From positions 1-38,787 of the forward strand of contig NZ_SMKI01000007.1 of assembly GCF_004348415.1 (NCBI RefSeq): DNA of 38,787 bases. The letters run 5' to 3'. The position numbers and the translations under genes are program-made. The notes below the pieces were generated by a model. That model had not been told where the DNA came from. It saw only the letters and a list, made by a program, of their open reading frames with translations, and did not search any database. Positions 1-8,153 of this stretch are shown one piece after another. The stretch comes from Streptomyces hainanensis. Lineage in GTDB: Bacteria; Actinomycetota; Actinomycetes; Streptomycetales; Streptomycetaceae. Each line of letters opens with the position of its first letter. The first letter of the stretch is position 1.

Positions 1-129
1 CCCCCACCCCCTACCCCGGTATGACATCCGGAATGGCTCCGTCGGGTGACGCGGTGACGTGATTCCCCGCCGCACTCTCCTCCCCGAACGGCCGCCGATC
101 CCCTCGGCGGCCCCGAGGGGAGGACCGCC

Positions 130-1221
130 ATGCCGCGCCGTCGACTCAAGCGGGTGCTGGCCACCGTCGCGCTCGCGCTGACCGCGGCCACCGCCACCGG
201 CGGGTGGACGTTCGGGCCGCACACCACGATCGTCAGCGGGCCGCCGCCCGGCGCCGAGGAGTGGCGGGCCGACGACAGCCTCGGCGTCACCCTCCCCGAT
301 CCGGGGGACGCGTCCCCCGCCGAGGTGGCCGCGTTCTTCGCCGGCCTCGGCCCGGCACAGCGGCAGGACCTCGCCGCCCGGCACCCGCTCACCGTCGGCA
401 ACCTCGACGGCGCCCCCGTCGAGCTGCGGTACGAGGCGAACGCCCGCGCCTGGCAGGACTTCCACGGCACGCCGCTCGACGAGGGCCGCCAACTGCTGGC
501 CTTCGACCCGCGCGGCCGGGGCACCTTCGTCGAGGTGTTCGGCGACCTGGTGGCCGCCGAACGCACCGCCGTCCTCGTACCCGGCATGGACAACGACCTC
601 GCGACGCACGGCACCCCCGTCTCCTGGGCCCGGAGCCTCCACGACGAGCTGACCGAGGACGCCCCCGGCGTGCCGGCCGCCACCGTCGCCTGGGTCGGCT
701 ACACCACCCCCGACGGCGTCGGCCCCGACGTCGCCACCGACCGGCTCGCCGGGGCCGGCGCCCCGCGCCTCGCACGGTTCCTCGACGGCCTCGCCCGCAC
801 CGCCCCCCGCACCGCTCCGCCCACCGTGCTGTGCCACAGCTACGGCTCGGTCGTCTGCGGCCTCGCCGCCCGCGACGGGTTCGCCGCCGGCGACCTCGTC
901 CTCCTGGGCAGCCCGGGCACCCGGGCCGGCACCGCGGACGCCCTGGGCACCGACGCCCGGGTGTGGGCCACCCGCGGCCCCGACGACTGGATCAGCGCCA
1001 TCCCCAACGTCCAGGTGCTGGGCCTCGGCCACGGCACGGACCCCACCGACCCCGCGTACGGCGCCCGCGTCGTCACCTCCGACGACGTCGAGGGCCACGG
1101 CGGCTACGGCGAGCCGGGCACCGACGCGCTGCGCAACCTCTCCGCCATCACCCTGGGCGCCTACGAGCTGATCAGCTGCGCCCCGAACTCCCCGGAGTGC
1201 TCCGATGCCACTGCCCGCTGA
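130..1221 (+). CDS. Secreted or membrane-anchored alpha/beta hydrolase, DUF1023 type
   Basis: A 363-residue protein. Residues 1-28 are Arg-rich and then hydrophobic (RRRLKRVLATVALAL), a signal peptide or N-terminal anchor. The body resembles the actinobacterial DUF1023 alpha/beta hydrolases: a strand ending in LVPGMDN, and a nucleophile elbow C-H-S-Y-G with Ser237. Candidate partners for the triad are the Asp in GPDDW (about residue 280) and the His in VEGHGGYG (about residue 321). The substrate is unknown; family members are only loosely annotated as esterases or lipases. The ATG is preceded by a strong GGGGAGG ribosome site. The 3' end overlaps the next gene by 17 bases, so the two are probably co-translated, which suggests a link with membrane acylation chemistry. 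The fold assignment is firm; the reaction is not known. Confidence 0.8.
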   Translation: MPRRRLKRVLATVALALTAATATGGWTFGPHTTIVSGPPPGAEEWRADDSLGVTLPDPGDASPAEVAAFFAGLGPAQRQDLAARHPLTVGNLDGAPVELRYEANARAWQDFHGTPLDEGRQLLAFDPRGRGTFVEVFGDLVAAERTAVLVPGMDNDLATHGTPVSWARSLHDELTEDAPGVPAATVAWVGYTTPDGVGPDVATDRLAGAGAPRLARFLDGLARTAPRTAPPTVLCHSYGSVVCGLAARDGFAAGDLVLLGSPGTRAGTADALGTDARVWATRGPDDWISAIPNVQVLGLGHGTDPTDPAYGARVVTSDDVEGHGGYGEPGTDALRNLSAITLGAYELISCAPNSPECSDATAR

Positions 1222-2437
1222 TCTCCGCGCCTTCGCCACCGCCATCGAGGCCCGCACGCCCGCCCACCGGGACCGCGCCGTCGACGGGCTGCGGGCGCTG
1301 GCCCTGCTGTCGGTCCCGGCCGGGCACTGGCTGGTCGGCGGCTTCACCCTGAACGACGAGGGCGCCCTGCACAACGCCAGCCCGCTGGCAGCCCTCGGCG
1401 CGCTGGCCCCGGCCAGCTGGCTGTTCCAACTGCTCGGCATCTTCTTCCTGGTCGGCGGCTACTCCGCGGCGCACTCCCTGCGACGGGCCACGGAGCGGGG
1501 CACGAGCACCGGCACCTGGCTGCGCGGCCGGCTGGTGCGCCTCGGGCGTCCGGTGCTCGGCGTGACGGCCGTGTGGGCGGCGCTGTTGCCGCTGCTGTCC
1601 CTGGCCGGGGTGCCCGGCACCACCCTGCGAACGGCGTCCGTGCTGGTCGTGCAGCCGCTGTGGTTCGTCGGCGTCTACGCGGCGATCACCGCGCTCACCC
1701 CGTACGCGCTGCGTGCCGCGGAGCGGGCGGGGCTGTGGTCGGCGCTGCCGCCGCTGCAGTCGGTGGCCGTGGTGGACGCCCTGCGCTACGGGCCGTTCGC
1801 GGACGCGATGCCGTCCTGGCTGGCGCTGCTGAACCTGCTGCCCGGCTGGCTGTTCGGCTACCAGCTGGGCCTGGTGTGGGGCGTGGGACGGCTGTCCAGG
1901 CGGGCGGCCGCCCGCCTGCTGCTGGGCGGCGGCGTGGTGCTGTTCGCCGTGCTGCTCACCGTCTTCGGCTATCCGGCGTCCCTGGTCGGCGTTCCCGGCG
2001 AGGCCCGGACGAACTCCCACCCGCCCTCGCTGCTGGTGCTGGCGCTGGCCGCCGCGCAGTCGGGGGTGGCGGTGCTGGCCAGGGAGCGGCTGGCGGCGCT
2101 GCTGGCACGGCCCGCGCTGTGGGCGCCGGTGGTGGTGATCAACCTCGCCGCGATGACGATCCTGTGCTGGCACCAGAGCGCGATGCTGGCCGCCGCGATC
2201 CCGGCCGCCGCGCTGAACGGCGGCGCCGCGGTCGCCGGCCTGACGGCGGACCCGACCTCGCTCGGCTGGGTGGCGGCGCGGCTGGCGTGGCTGCCGCTCT
2301 TCGCGGTGCTGCTGGCCGGTATCGCCTCGGTGACCAGGTACTTCGAGCAGCCGTGGACGGGCGCCTCGACCGGCCGTCGGGTGCTGGCCGGGGCGCTGGC
2401 GGCGGGGTTCTCGCTGTACGCCCTCGCCGTGGTCTGA
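1205..2437 (+). CDS. Integral membrane acyltransferase (acyltransferase 3 family)
   Basis: A 410-residue polytopic protein with about ten hydrophobic segments. The N-terminal motif RDRAVDGLRALALLSV followed by GHW matches the start of acyltransferase-3 (OafA/NodX-like) proteins, in which a membrane-embedded Arg/His pair moves an acyl group from the cytoplasm to a glycan or lipid acceptor outside. A second His is in CWHQSAM, late in the protein. The ATG lies inside the end of the hydrolase gene in another frame, which indicates translational coupling. The acceptor cannot be read from the sequence. A strong hairpin terminator follows the stop codon. A second, only distantly similar, acyltransferase lies at 6279-7409 on the other strand. 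Confidence 0.8.
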   Translation: MPLPADLRAFATAIEARTPAHRDRAVDGLRALALLSVPAGHWLVGGFTLNDEGALHNASPLAALGALAPASWLFQLLGIFFLVGGYSAAHSLRRATERGTSTGTWLRGRLVRLGRPVLGVTAVWAALLPLLSLAGVPGTTLRTASVLVVQPLWFVGVYAAITALTPYALRAAERAGLWSALPPLQSVAVVDALRYGPFADAMPSWLALLNLLPGWLFGYQLGLVWGVGRLSRRAAARLLLGGGVVLFAVLLTVFGYPASLVGVPGEARTNSHPPSLLVLALAAAQSGVAVLARERLAALLARPALWAPVVVINLAAMTILCWHQSAMLAAAIPAAALNGGAAVAGLTADPTSLGWVAARLAWLPLFAVLLAGIASVTRYFEQPWTGASTGRRVLAGALAAGFSLYALAVV

Positions 2438-2471
2438 GTGCCGGCGTGCGTGCCGGCGTACGCGCCGGCTC

Positions 2472-2507
2472 GGGTGCCGCCCGTGGGACGACCCGCGGGC
2501 GGCACCC
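2472..2507. terminator. Bidirectional hairpin terminator between convergent genes
   Basis: The arms GGGTGCCGCCCG and CGGGCGGCACCC pair perfectly and continue inward through a T-G wobble and three G-C pairs to an ACGA loop, giving a 16-bp stem. It lies between the stop of the acyltransferase (2437) and the stop of the convergent acetyltransferase (2514). There is no T-tract, as is usual for Streptomyces hairpin terminators. Confidence 0.75.
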
Positions 2508-2513
2508 CGCCGC

Positions 2514-3743
2514 TCAGAAGCCGTGCGGCAGCCAGGGGGCCAGTGCCGAGCCGAACGCCGTCGTCGCCACCTCCAACGCCCCGGGCCGCAGCTCCCGCAC
2601 CAGCCCCGCCCCGGCCAACGCCGTCAACGTGGTGTCGCCCAGATACGACGCGCCCAGCGCCCGCACGTCCACCGCCAGGTCGGCCGGGTCGGTGGTCGGC
2701 TCGCACACCGCGCCCTTGGGGCCGCCGCTCAGCCGCCAACGGCCCCCGTTCCACGGGCAGAAGTCGTCCTCGACGGCCAGCACCACGTCCACCTCGGTCC
2801 GGTACGTCCTGGCGGCCAGCGCCGCGCCCACGTCGACCGGCCTGAGGTAGAGGCGGTCGGTGATCCGCGGGTCGCAGCGGCGGACGTCGGAGACGAGCCG
2901 CAGCAGCGGGTCGTCGACGGGCCGGTTCGAGAGCCGCACGGTGGACGTCAGGTCGACCTCGCCGAGGAAACGCAGCAGCGCGGCGTACGCGGCCGGCTCC
3001 GCCGCCTCCAGGTCGCGGACGACCACCGTGCCGTCCGGCACCGAGGCCTCCCAGCGCACCTTCAACGCGTACCGCGCGTACCCCACCAACTCCCCGTCCC
3101 GCTCGGCGAGGACGCAGCGCAGCTCGGACGCGCCGTCCCGGTCCTGTGGCGGGTCGAGCAGCGGCGCCTTCTCCCAGCCGGGTTGCCGCGCCAGCATGCC
3201 GGGGCGGTGCGGCACCAGGCGCGTGTAGAGCGCCTCGCACCGGTCCACTGCCTCGGCGGGCTCCACCACGAGGAAGGTGATGCCGTCCGCGGCGGCCGGC
3301 ACGGCGACCGTGACCCGGGAGGTGTCGATGGCCACCCGCATCATCCGGGTGGCCATGCCGTAGCCGAAGCGCCCGTAGATCGCCGGCTCCGAGGCGGTCA
3401 GCCCGGCCAGCGGCACGCCGGCGGCGCGGTAGTCGTCGAGCGCCGACCGCATCATCCGGCGCAGCAGCCCGCGCCGCCGGTGGGTGGCGGCCACGCTCAC
3501 CATCGTGATGCCGGACGTCGGCACCAGGGCGCCGCCCGGCACCGCCATCCGGAAGGAGAAGGCGCCGAAGGAACCGACGATCCGGTCACCGTCCCAGGCC
3601 GCGACCGACCGATCGATTTCGGTCAGTTCTCGCCATAGTGCGCGTTCCTCGGGAGCGTCGGGTACGCCGCCGAACGCCCATTCGAGGCCGCCGTACCAGG
3701 CGTCCCAGTCCCCGGCCTCAAGACCGCGCAGCTCAATCGTCAT
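2514..3743 (-). CDS. Eis-like GNAT N-acetyltransferase
   Basis: A 409-residue protein whose length and layout match the Eis family (N-terminal GNAT, second GNAT-like domain, SCP2-like C-terminal domain). The acetyl-CoA loop is VAATHRRRGLL (residues 84-94). The motif IYGRFGYG (122-129) contains Tyr123, equivalent to the general-acid Tyr of mycobacterial Eis. The protein ends in Phe409, matching the Eis feature in which the C-terminal Phe carboxylate acts as base. Eis enzymes acetylate aminoglycosides at several positions and other amines; the natural substrate here is unknown. The start is the ATG at 3743, with AGGGA nine bases upstream; a longer reading frame exists but its extra residues resemble no family member. 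It diverges from the SpoIIE phosphatase across 127 bases. Confidence 0.88.
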   Translation of the reverse strand: MTIELRGLEAGDWDAWYGGLEWAFGGVPDAPEERALWRELTEIDRSVAAWDGDRIVGSFGAFSFRMAVPGGALVPTSGITMVSVAATHRRRGLLRRMMRSALDDYRAAGVPLAGLTASEPAIYGRFGYGMATRMMRVAIDTSRVTVAVPAAADGITFLVVEPAEAVDRCEALYTRLVPHRPGMLARQPGWEKAPLLDPPQDRDGASELRCVLAERDGELVGYARYALKVRWEASVPDGTVVVRDLEAAEPAAYAALLRFLGEVDLTSTVRLSNRPVDDPLLRLVSDVRRCDPRITDRLYLRPVDVGAALAARTYRTEVDVVLAVEDDFCPWNGGRWRLSGGPKGAVCEPTTDPADLAVDVRALGASYLGDTTLTALAGAGLVRELRPGALEVATTAFGSALAPWLPHGF

Positions 3744-3816
3744 ATCACCATCCCTATCAGCGCAGTCACCACGGGGCGACACAATTTCCTCACCACAGGT
3801 GTCCCGTACGCGTATC

Positions 3817-3835
3817 CGAACCTGGCAAAGGTTCG
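3817..3835. promoter_or_regulatory. Inverted repeat in a divergent promoter region (candidate operator)
   Basis: CGAACCT and AGGTTCG form a perfect 7-bp dyad around a 5-base spacer, between the divergent starts of the Eis-like gene (3743) and the phosphatase gene (3871). A second short dyad, CCACC-GAACG-GGTGG, follows at 3841-3855, just before the phosphatase ribosome site. Either could be a repressor site or an mRNA hairpin. The binding protein is unknown. Confidence 0.4.
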
Positions 3836-3870
3836 ACGTGCCACCGAACGGGTGGATAAGGTCCCTGGTC

Positions 3871-5025
3871 ATGGCACGCGGCAGCGAGACTGCACCGAGG
3901 AGCACCCGCAGACAGCGGGCCCAGAAGGCCGTCCACCGCGTCCGCGTCGGAATGCGTCGTTCCGCCGTCGACTACTTCCGGGGCGGCGGCTCGGACTGGT
4001 TGGCCTTCGGCGCCCTGCTCGCGACCGTCCCGCTGCTGAGCCTCGCGACCGTGGCCTGGCCGGAATGGTGCCCGCCCGAGGCGCTGGTCCTGCCTCTGGT
4101 CGCCGGCGGCCTCCTGCTGCGGCCGGCCAGCCTGCTCGGCCTCTACGCCGTCGTCGCCACCGCGCTGGTGCTGGAGACCGCGTTGATGGACTCCCGCCGC
4201 AGCGACCCCGACCCGGTCACGCCCGGCACCATCCTGGTGGTGGCCGCCGTCGCCCTGACCGGGCTGCTGATAGCCCAGTTCCGCAGCCGGGTCGGCGTGC
4301 CCTGGCGGCGCGGCGGCACCATGCTGTTCGACCTGCGGGAACGTATCCGCGCCCAGGGCGCGCTGCCGCCGCTGCCGAAGGGCTGGCACCGGGAGGTCTC
4401 GCTGCGGCCGGCCGGCGGCCAGTCGTTCTCCGGCGACTTCGTGGTCGCCGCCCGCACCGGCGCCGACCGGCGCACCCTGGAGGTCGTGCTCACCGACGTC
4501 TCGGGCAAGGGCATGGACGCGGCCTCCCGCTCGCTGCTGCTCTCCGGCGCCTTCGGCGGCCTGCTCGGCTCGCTGCCACCGCACGCCTTCCTGCCCGCCG
4601 CCAACGGCTACCTGCTCCGGCAGAACTGGGACGAGGGCTTCGCCACCTCGGCCCATCTGGTGCTCGACCTGGACACCGGCGACTTCGAGCTGCTGTCCGC
4701 CGGGCACCTCCCAGCCGTCCAGCTCAACGCCGGCACCGGCCGCTGGCAGGAGATCGCGGCCGAGGGCCCGCTGCTCGGCGTCTACGACGGCGCCGAGTTC
4801 CACCCGGCCAAGGGCACGCTGCGCCGCGGCGACGTGCTGATGCTGTTCACGGACGGCCTGGTGGAGCGCTCCGACCGCGACCTCTCCGAGGGCGTCGACC
4901 GGCTCACCGGCGAGGCCGACCGCTATGTGACGACCGGCTTCCGCGGCGCCGCCTGGCACCTGATCGAGTCGGTCGCCAAGGACGTCAACGACGACCGGGC
5001 GCTGCTGATCGTCAGCCGCGAGTAG
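3871..5025 (+). CDS. Membrane-anchored SpoIIE/PP2C-family serine phosphatase
   Basis: A 384-residue protein. Residues 1-40 are basic and cytoplasmic. Three or four membrane segments follow (about 43-64, 72-106, 118-137). The C-terminal half is a SpoIIE-type PPM phosphatase: metal-binding Asp in SFSGDF (Asp189), LTDVSGKGMDA (Asp209), the LFTDGLVER stretch and the closing NDDRALLIV. Such enzymes dephosphorylate anti-anti-sigma factors of the SpoIIAA/RsbV type and are numerous in Streptomyces. There is no GAF, PAS or kinase domain, so the sensing element would be the short membrane part. The ATG at 3871 has AAGG nine bases upstream; the open frame extends further back but runs antisense into the acetyltransferase gene. 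No anti-sigma partner gene is nearby. Confidence 0.88.
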   Translation: MARGSETAPRSTRRQRAQKAVHRVRVGMRRSAVDYFRGGGSDWLAFGALLATVPLLSLATVAWPEWCPPEALVLPLVAGGLLLRPASLLGLYAVVATALVLETALMDSRRSDPDPVTPGTILVVAAVALTGLLIAQFRSRVGVPWRRGGTMLFDLRERIRAQGALPPLPKGWHREVSLRPAGGQSFSGDFVVAARTGADRRTLEVVLTDVSGKGMDAASRSLLLSGAFGGLLGSLPPHAFLPAANGYLLRQNWDEGFATSAHLVLDLDTGDFELLSAGHLPAVQLNAGTGRWQEIAAEGPLLGVYDGAEFHPAKGTLRRGDVLMLFTDGLVERSDRDLSEGVDRLTGEADRYVTTGFRGAAWHLIESVAKDVNDDRALLIVSRE

Positions 5026-5223
5026 GCCGGTTGGGCCGGGAGGCGGCCGCCGCGGCGGTCACCCGGCGGGGCGGAATGTCACCACGCGCCGCTGACGCTC
5101 CGACAGGCCGCGCTGAACTGCGCCGATGGGCCGGCCCCGGCGGGCCGGCCTGTGCGCCGATCGGCGGTGCGGCCCGCGGCCCGGCGGATGCGGGACCCGG
5201 CGCCCTGCCGTTGGCTCGGACCC

Positions 5224-6090
5224 ATGAGCCGATCCACGAACCGCCCCGCGGACCGCCGGAACCGCCCCGCGAACCGATCGACGAGCCGACCCGCCGGCCG
5301 CGCCACGACCCGGCCCGCCACCGCGCCCCCGAGCCACGCCGCGCGCCGGCCGCCCGGTCAGGAGACCCGCGCCGGCGAACGACATCGACGCCCGAGGCCG
5401 AGCCTCCGCACCCGGCTGGCCCGCCGGGCCCTGGGCGGCGCCGCGTTGGGCGCCGTGGTGCTGGTCGGCCCGTGGACGGCCGCCGCCGCCGGCCACGCGG
5501 GGGCGCCGGGCGGCGCCACGGCGTCGCCGCAACCGTCCGGCGCGGCCGGCCCGTTGGCGCACCCCGGCCCGTCGCGGGCCGCCGACGTGTACGTCCCCTA
5601 CGAGCCGGCGTTCGGGCCGCTCCCCGTCTTCGACGGGCGGCGGAAGGCCACCAGGGACGCCGGCGTCGTGGACGGCTGGACCAGCCCGGTCAGCGGCTTC
5701 CCGGTCACCGCCGTCTACGCCCAACCCGGCGGCTGGGCGGCCGGCCACCACACGGGCGTGGACTTCGCCACCCCGGTCGGCACCCCGATCCGGGCCGTCG
5801 GCCCCGGCACCGTGGTGCTCGCCGAGTACGCCGGCTCGTACGGCAACCACGTGGTCACGAAGATGGCGGACGGCCACTACGTCCTCTACGCCCACCTCGC
5901 CGAACTGGCCGTCCGCGCCGGCCAGCGGATCGACGGCGGTACCCGGGTCGGCGACTCGGGCAACACCGGCAACAGCACCGGCCCGCACCTGCACTTCGAG
6001 GTGCGCGCCGGCCGCGGCTACGGCACCGACGTCGACCCGATCACCTACCTCGCCTCCCACGGCATCGCCGTCGACGTGGGGCCTGCCTGA
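5224..6090 (+). CDS. M23 family metallopeptidase (LytM-type peptidoglycan endopeptidase)
   Basis: A 288-residue protein from the chosen ATG. Residues 1-60 are an Arg/Pro-rich low-complexity tail, followed by a hydrophobic segment (ALGGAALGAVVLVGPW) that is a signal peptide or anchor. The C-terminal LytM domain carries the zinc motifs HHTGVDF (His176, Asp180) and HLHFE (His257) and the conserved YAHL. These enzymes cleave peptide cross-links in the wall. An in-frame GTG at 5152 would add 24 residues; neither start has a clear ribosome site, so the N-terminus is uncertain. The stop codon lies within the left arm of the inverted-repeat element at 6079-6269. The 198 bases before this gene hold no other gene. 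Confidence 0.82.
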   Translation: MSRSTNRPADRRNRPANRSTSRPAGRATTRPATAPPSHAARRPPGQETRAGERHRRPRPSLRTRLARRALGGAALGAVVLVGPWTAAAAGHAGAPGGATASPQPSGAAGPLAHPGPSRAADVYVPYEPAFGPLPVFDGRRKATRDAGVVDGWTSPVSGFPVTAVYAQPGGWAAGHHTGVDFATPVGTPIRAVGPGTVVLAEYAGSYGNHVVTKMADGHYVLYAHLAELAVRAGQRIDGGTRVGDSGNTGNSTGPHLHFEVRAGRGYGTDVDPITYLASHGIAVDVGPA

Positions 6091-6269
6091 CGACTCCCGG
6101 CGGGCTCGCGACGCCTGGCATCCCGCCTGGCCGCGTTGCCGAATCGCGCGAGTACGACCACGTACGAGCTGCGATCCGGCGCCTTGCCAGCGAATGGGGG
6201 CACCTCCCAGCGTTAGCTGGGGGAGCCATCCGCCGCTCGCCAATCCGCCGCGAGCCGTCAGGCAGGCCC
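6079..6269. repeat. 191-bp palindromic intergenic element with 14-bp perfect inverted termini
   Basis: The left end GGGCCTGCCTGACG (6079-6092) and the right end CGTCAGGCAGGCCC (6256-6269) are exact reverse complements, and the next 18 bases inward still match at about 13 positions. Inside are nested dyads: GCCGAATCGC against GCGATCCGGC, GTACG-ACCA-CGTAC, and CCCAGC-GTTA-GCTGGG within the GGGGGCACCTCCCAGC type of palindrome that I recall as widely dispersed in Streptomyces. The element fills the gap between two convergent genes and contains the peptidase stop codon. There is no transposase and no obvious target-site duplication. It may be a MITE-like or REP-like element and may also terminate transcription both ways. 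Confidence 0.6.
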
Positions 6270-6278
6270 TCGGCCGGG

Positions 6279-7409
6279 TCAGCCGGAGCGAGCCGGCCGG
6301 GGGCTCGTAGGCCGTCGCGCCTCCTGGGTGAACGCCCAGTCCATCGAGGGCTCCACCAGATGGCGGAAGACCCGCCGCACCGGGCGGGTGCACAGGACCG
6401 TGATCACGGCGGCGCCGATCAGGGTGACCAGCACCCGACCGGCCGGGGAGTTGACCCAGTCCACCGCGTACCAGTCCCACCAGCGCGAGCCCTTGGCGAT
6501 GAAGCCGTGCAGCAGATAGCCGTAGATGGTGCCGGTGCCCAGCGACGTGAACCAGGTGCGGCGGGTCGGGACCAGCGCCAGGAAGGCGGCCGTCAGCAGC
6601 AGCCCGACGGCGAACAGGGAGAGGCTGGCGGCCACCCCGACCCACACGCCGGACCCCATCTCCTGCGCGCTGTGCGTCCGGTACAACCAGTTGTGCTCCA
6701 TCCGGGGCGACACCCAGAACGCCGCGGCCAGACCGACCGCGAGCACCCCGACCGCCACGGGCCGCGCCCACCGGTGGCGCAGCAGTTCGAAGTGTGCCGG
6801 TCGTAGCAGCAGGCCGAGCACGAAGAAGGGGAGGAACTGGAGTACCCGCTGGATGTTGAGGTCGTCGCCGAGGTGCGGCGAGACGGAGGCGAGCGCCGCG
6901 ACGGCCAGCGCGACCGGCAGCGGCCAGCGGACGATCCGCCAGATGGGGGCGGTCAACCGCCAGACGAAGAGCGCGATCAGGAACCAGGTGACGTAGTAGG
7001 GGTCGAGCAGGCTGAAGGGGTAGTCGGGATCGTCGTCGCCCCACCGCTTGAACAGGATGTAGGCGACCTCGAACAGCAGGTAGGGGATGCCGATGCCGGT
7101 GATGAGGCGCTTGAGCTGCTCGGGGCGGCCGGTGAAGCCGCGCGAGAAGTAGCCGGCGATCAGGATGAACGCCGGCATGTGGAAGGCGTAGACGAAGTCG
7201 TAGAGGGCCGACGCGGTGCGCGAGTCGTCGCGCAGTGGGGTCCACGCGTGCCCGACGGCGACCAGCACGATCGCCAGGTACTTGGCGTTGTCGAAGAAGG
7301 GGTCCCGCGGCTTGACCTGGGCCGAACCGTCCGTGACCGCCGGTGGGGGGTCGGCCGCCGTGGCCCGGGCCGCGGGCAGGGAGGCGTCTTGATTACGGAC
7401 GTGCAACAT
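6279..7409 (-). CDS. Integral membrane acyltransferase, fucose 4-O-acetylase-like
   Basis: A 376-residue polytopic protein with about ten hydrophobic segments. It opens with a short cytoplasmic tail and FDNAKYLAIVLVAVGHAW, the first helix of the COG3594/acyltransferase-3 group, with the conserved His in VGHAW. FHMPAFILIAGYFS and the late GYLLHGF segment are also typical. Members O-acetylate surface sugars or related acceptors; the acceptor here is unknown. The ATG at 7409 lies seven bases after a TATCGT -10 box, so the transcript is probably leaderless, and this fixes the start. It converges on the M23 peptidase gene through the palindromic element. It is weakly related to the acyltransferase at 1205-2437 and is not a recent duplicate. 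Confidence 0.82.
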   Translation of the reverse strand: MLHVRNQDASLPAARATAADPPPAVTDGSAQVKPRDPFFDNAKYLAIVLVAVGHAWTPLRDDSRTASALYDFVYAFHMPAFILIAGYFSRGFTGRPEQLKRLITGIGIPYLLFEVAYILFKRWGDDDPDYPFSLLDPYYVTWFLIALFVWRLTAPIWRIVRWPLPVALAVAALASVSPHLGDDLNIQRVLQFLPFFVLGLLLRPAHFELLRHRWARPVAVGVLAVGLAAAFWVSPRMEHNWLYRTHSAQEMGSGVWVGVAASLSLFAVGLLLTAAFLALVPTRRTWFTSLGTGTIYGYLLHGFIAKGSRWWDWYAVDWVNSPAGRVLVTLIGAAVITVLCTRPVRRVFRHLVEPSMDWAFTQEARRPTSPRPARSG

Positions 7410-7915
7410 TGTCCGCACGATAGTGCTTCGTCGCCGCATCCGTAAATTCACCCGGCGGCACGCCGTACGCCATTCGAAGATCACGTCGGTGAATCGCGAC
7501 CGTCGGGTGGAAATCCCGGGAAGTAGTCGGGAAGGCGCCCCCCGCGCGCCCGAAATCATGGGATGTGACCCGCTTAAATGGCGCGTATCACCCGCCGTCG
7601 CATCGGCCACCGTTCGGGTACTCGCCGGTCGGCAAAGGGATTTCCGCGGCGGGCGCCGGGAATCGGCGAACGGCCGTGACGGCTGTGGTGAATTCGTCGC
7701 GCGGCACGCATGGACCGCTAACGGATGGGTAACAGGGTCACTTTGGTGCCGTGGTCGGCGCCGTGGGACCTGACGCATCGTGTGACATGGCCGGCGCGAT
7801 GGCCATCAACCTCCCCGGGAGGCCGAGTTGATGGCACGATGGACCCAGCGGGGGCGAGGCGGCCGTGGTCAAGCCCCCGAGGAGCGAGGCGGACCTTTCG
7901 AAGGTGTGATCTGTT
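7410..7915. other. 506-bp intergenic region with divergent promoters and a stem-loop
   Basis: No convincing gene is seen; open frames here have poor codon bias and no recognisable protein. The left end holds the acyltransferase promoter. At 7802-7835 a perfect 9-bp inverted repeat, GCCATCAAC and GTTGATGGC, encloses a 16-base loop that itself contains a CTCC/GGAG palindrome. It lies about 80 bases before the small membrane protein and could be an operator or a leader hairpin. The region is less GC-rich than the neighbouring genes. Confidence 0.45.
7417..7446 (-). promoter_or_regulatory. Promoter giving a leaderless acyltransferase transcript
   Basis: On the minus strand TTTACG (7446-7441) is followed after 18 bases by TATCGT (7422-7417). 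The ATG comes seven bases after the -10 box, at the expected transcription start. The match to TTGACN-N18-TANNNT is good and no ribosome site precedes the ATG. Confidence 0.6.
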
Positions 7916-8131
7916 GTGGTTATCTCATTCTCGCTGGCCCTGCTGTTCGGAGTGATCATGTTCTTCATGATCCGGGGCGGCGCCATAAGGTGGGGACCGG
8001 CCATCGTGGCGATCCTCTTCGGCTTCTCCCTCGCCTCCACCGGGGCCGCCGACCCCATAAACGACTTCCTGACGTCGATCACCAACGGTGTCAACGACGT
8101 CGACGACTCCATCAACAGCTCGGGCGACTGA
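7916..8131 (+). CDS. Small hypothetical membrane protein
   Basis: A 71-residue protein starting at GTG, with AAGGTG nine bases upstream. Two hydrophobic segments are visible, residues 2-18 (VISFSLALLFGVIMFFM) and about 26-42, joined by a basic turn (RGGAIRW). A polar acidic tail rich in Asp, Asn and Ser follows. The pattern of a short helix, R-x-G turn, W-x-P, LFGF-LA-T resembles small conserved actinobacterial membrane proteins of unknown role; no function can be assigned. It stands alone between a long leader and the tRNA-Gly terminator. Confidence 0.65.
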   Translation: MVISFSLALLFGVIMFFMIRGGAIRWGPAIVAILFGFSLASTGAADPINDFLTSITNGVNDVDDSINSSGD

Positions 8132-8153
8132 CGCCACGGCCGGTCATGACGAA

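Noticed and set aside
1205-7409. The two acyltransferase genes as a recent duplication flanking the first 7 kb
   Set aside because: Their sequences share only family-level features, with different N-terminal motifs and no DNA similarity.
7423-7773. A 116-codon open frame in the gap after the acyltransferase promoter
   Set aside because: It overlaps the promoter of the divergent gene, has poor third-position bias and Arg-rich noise, and no ribosome site.
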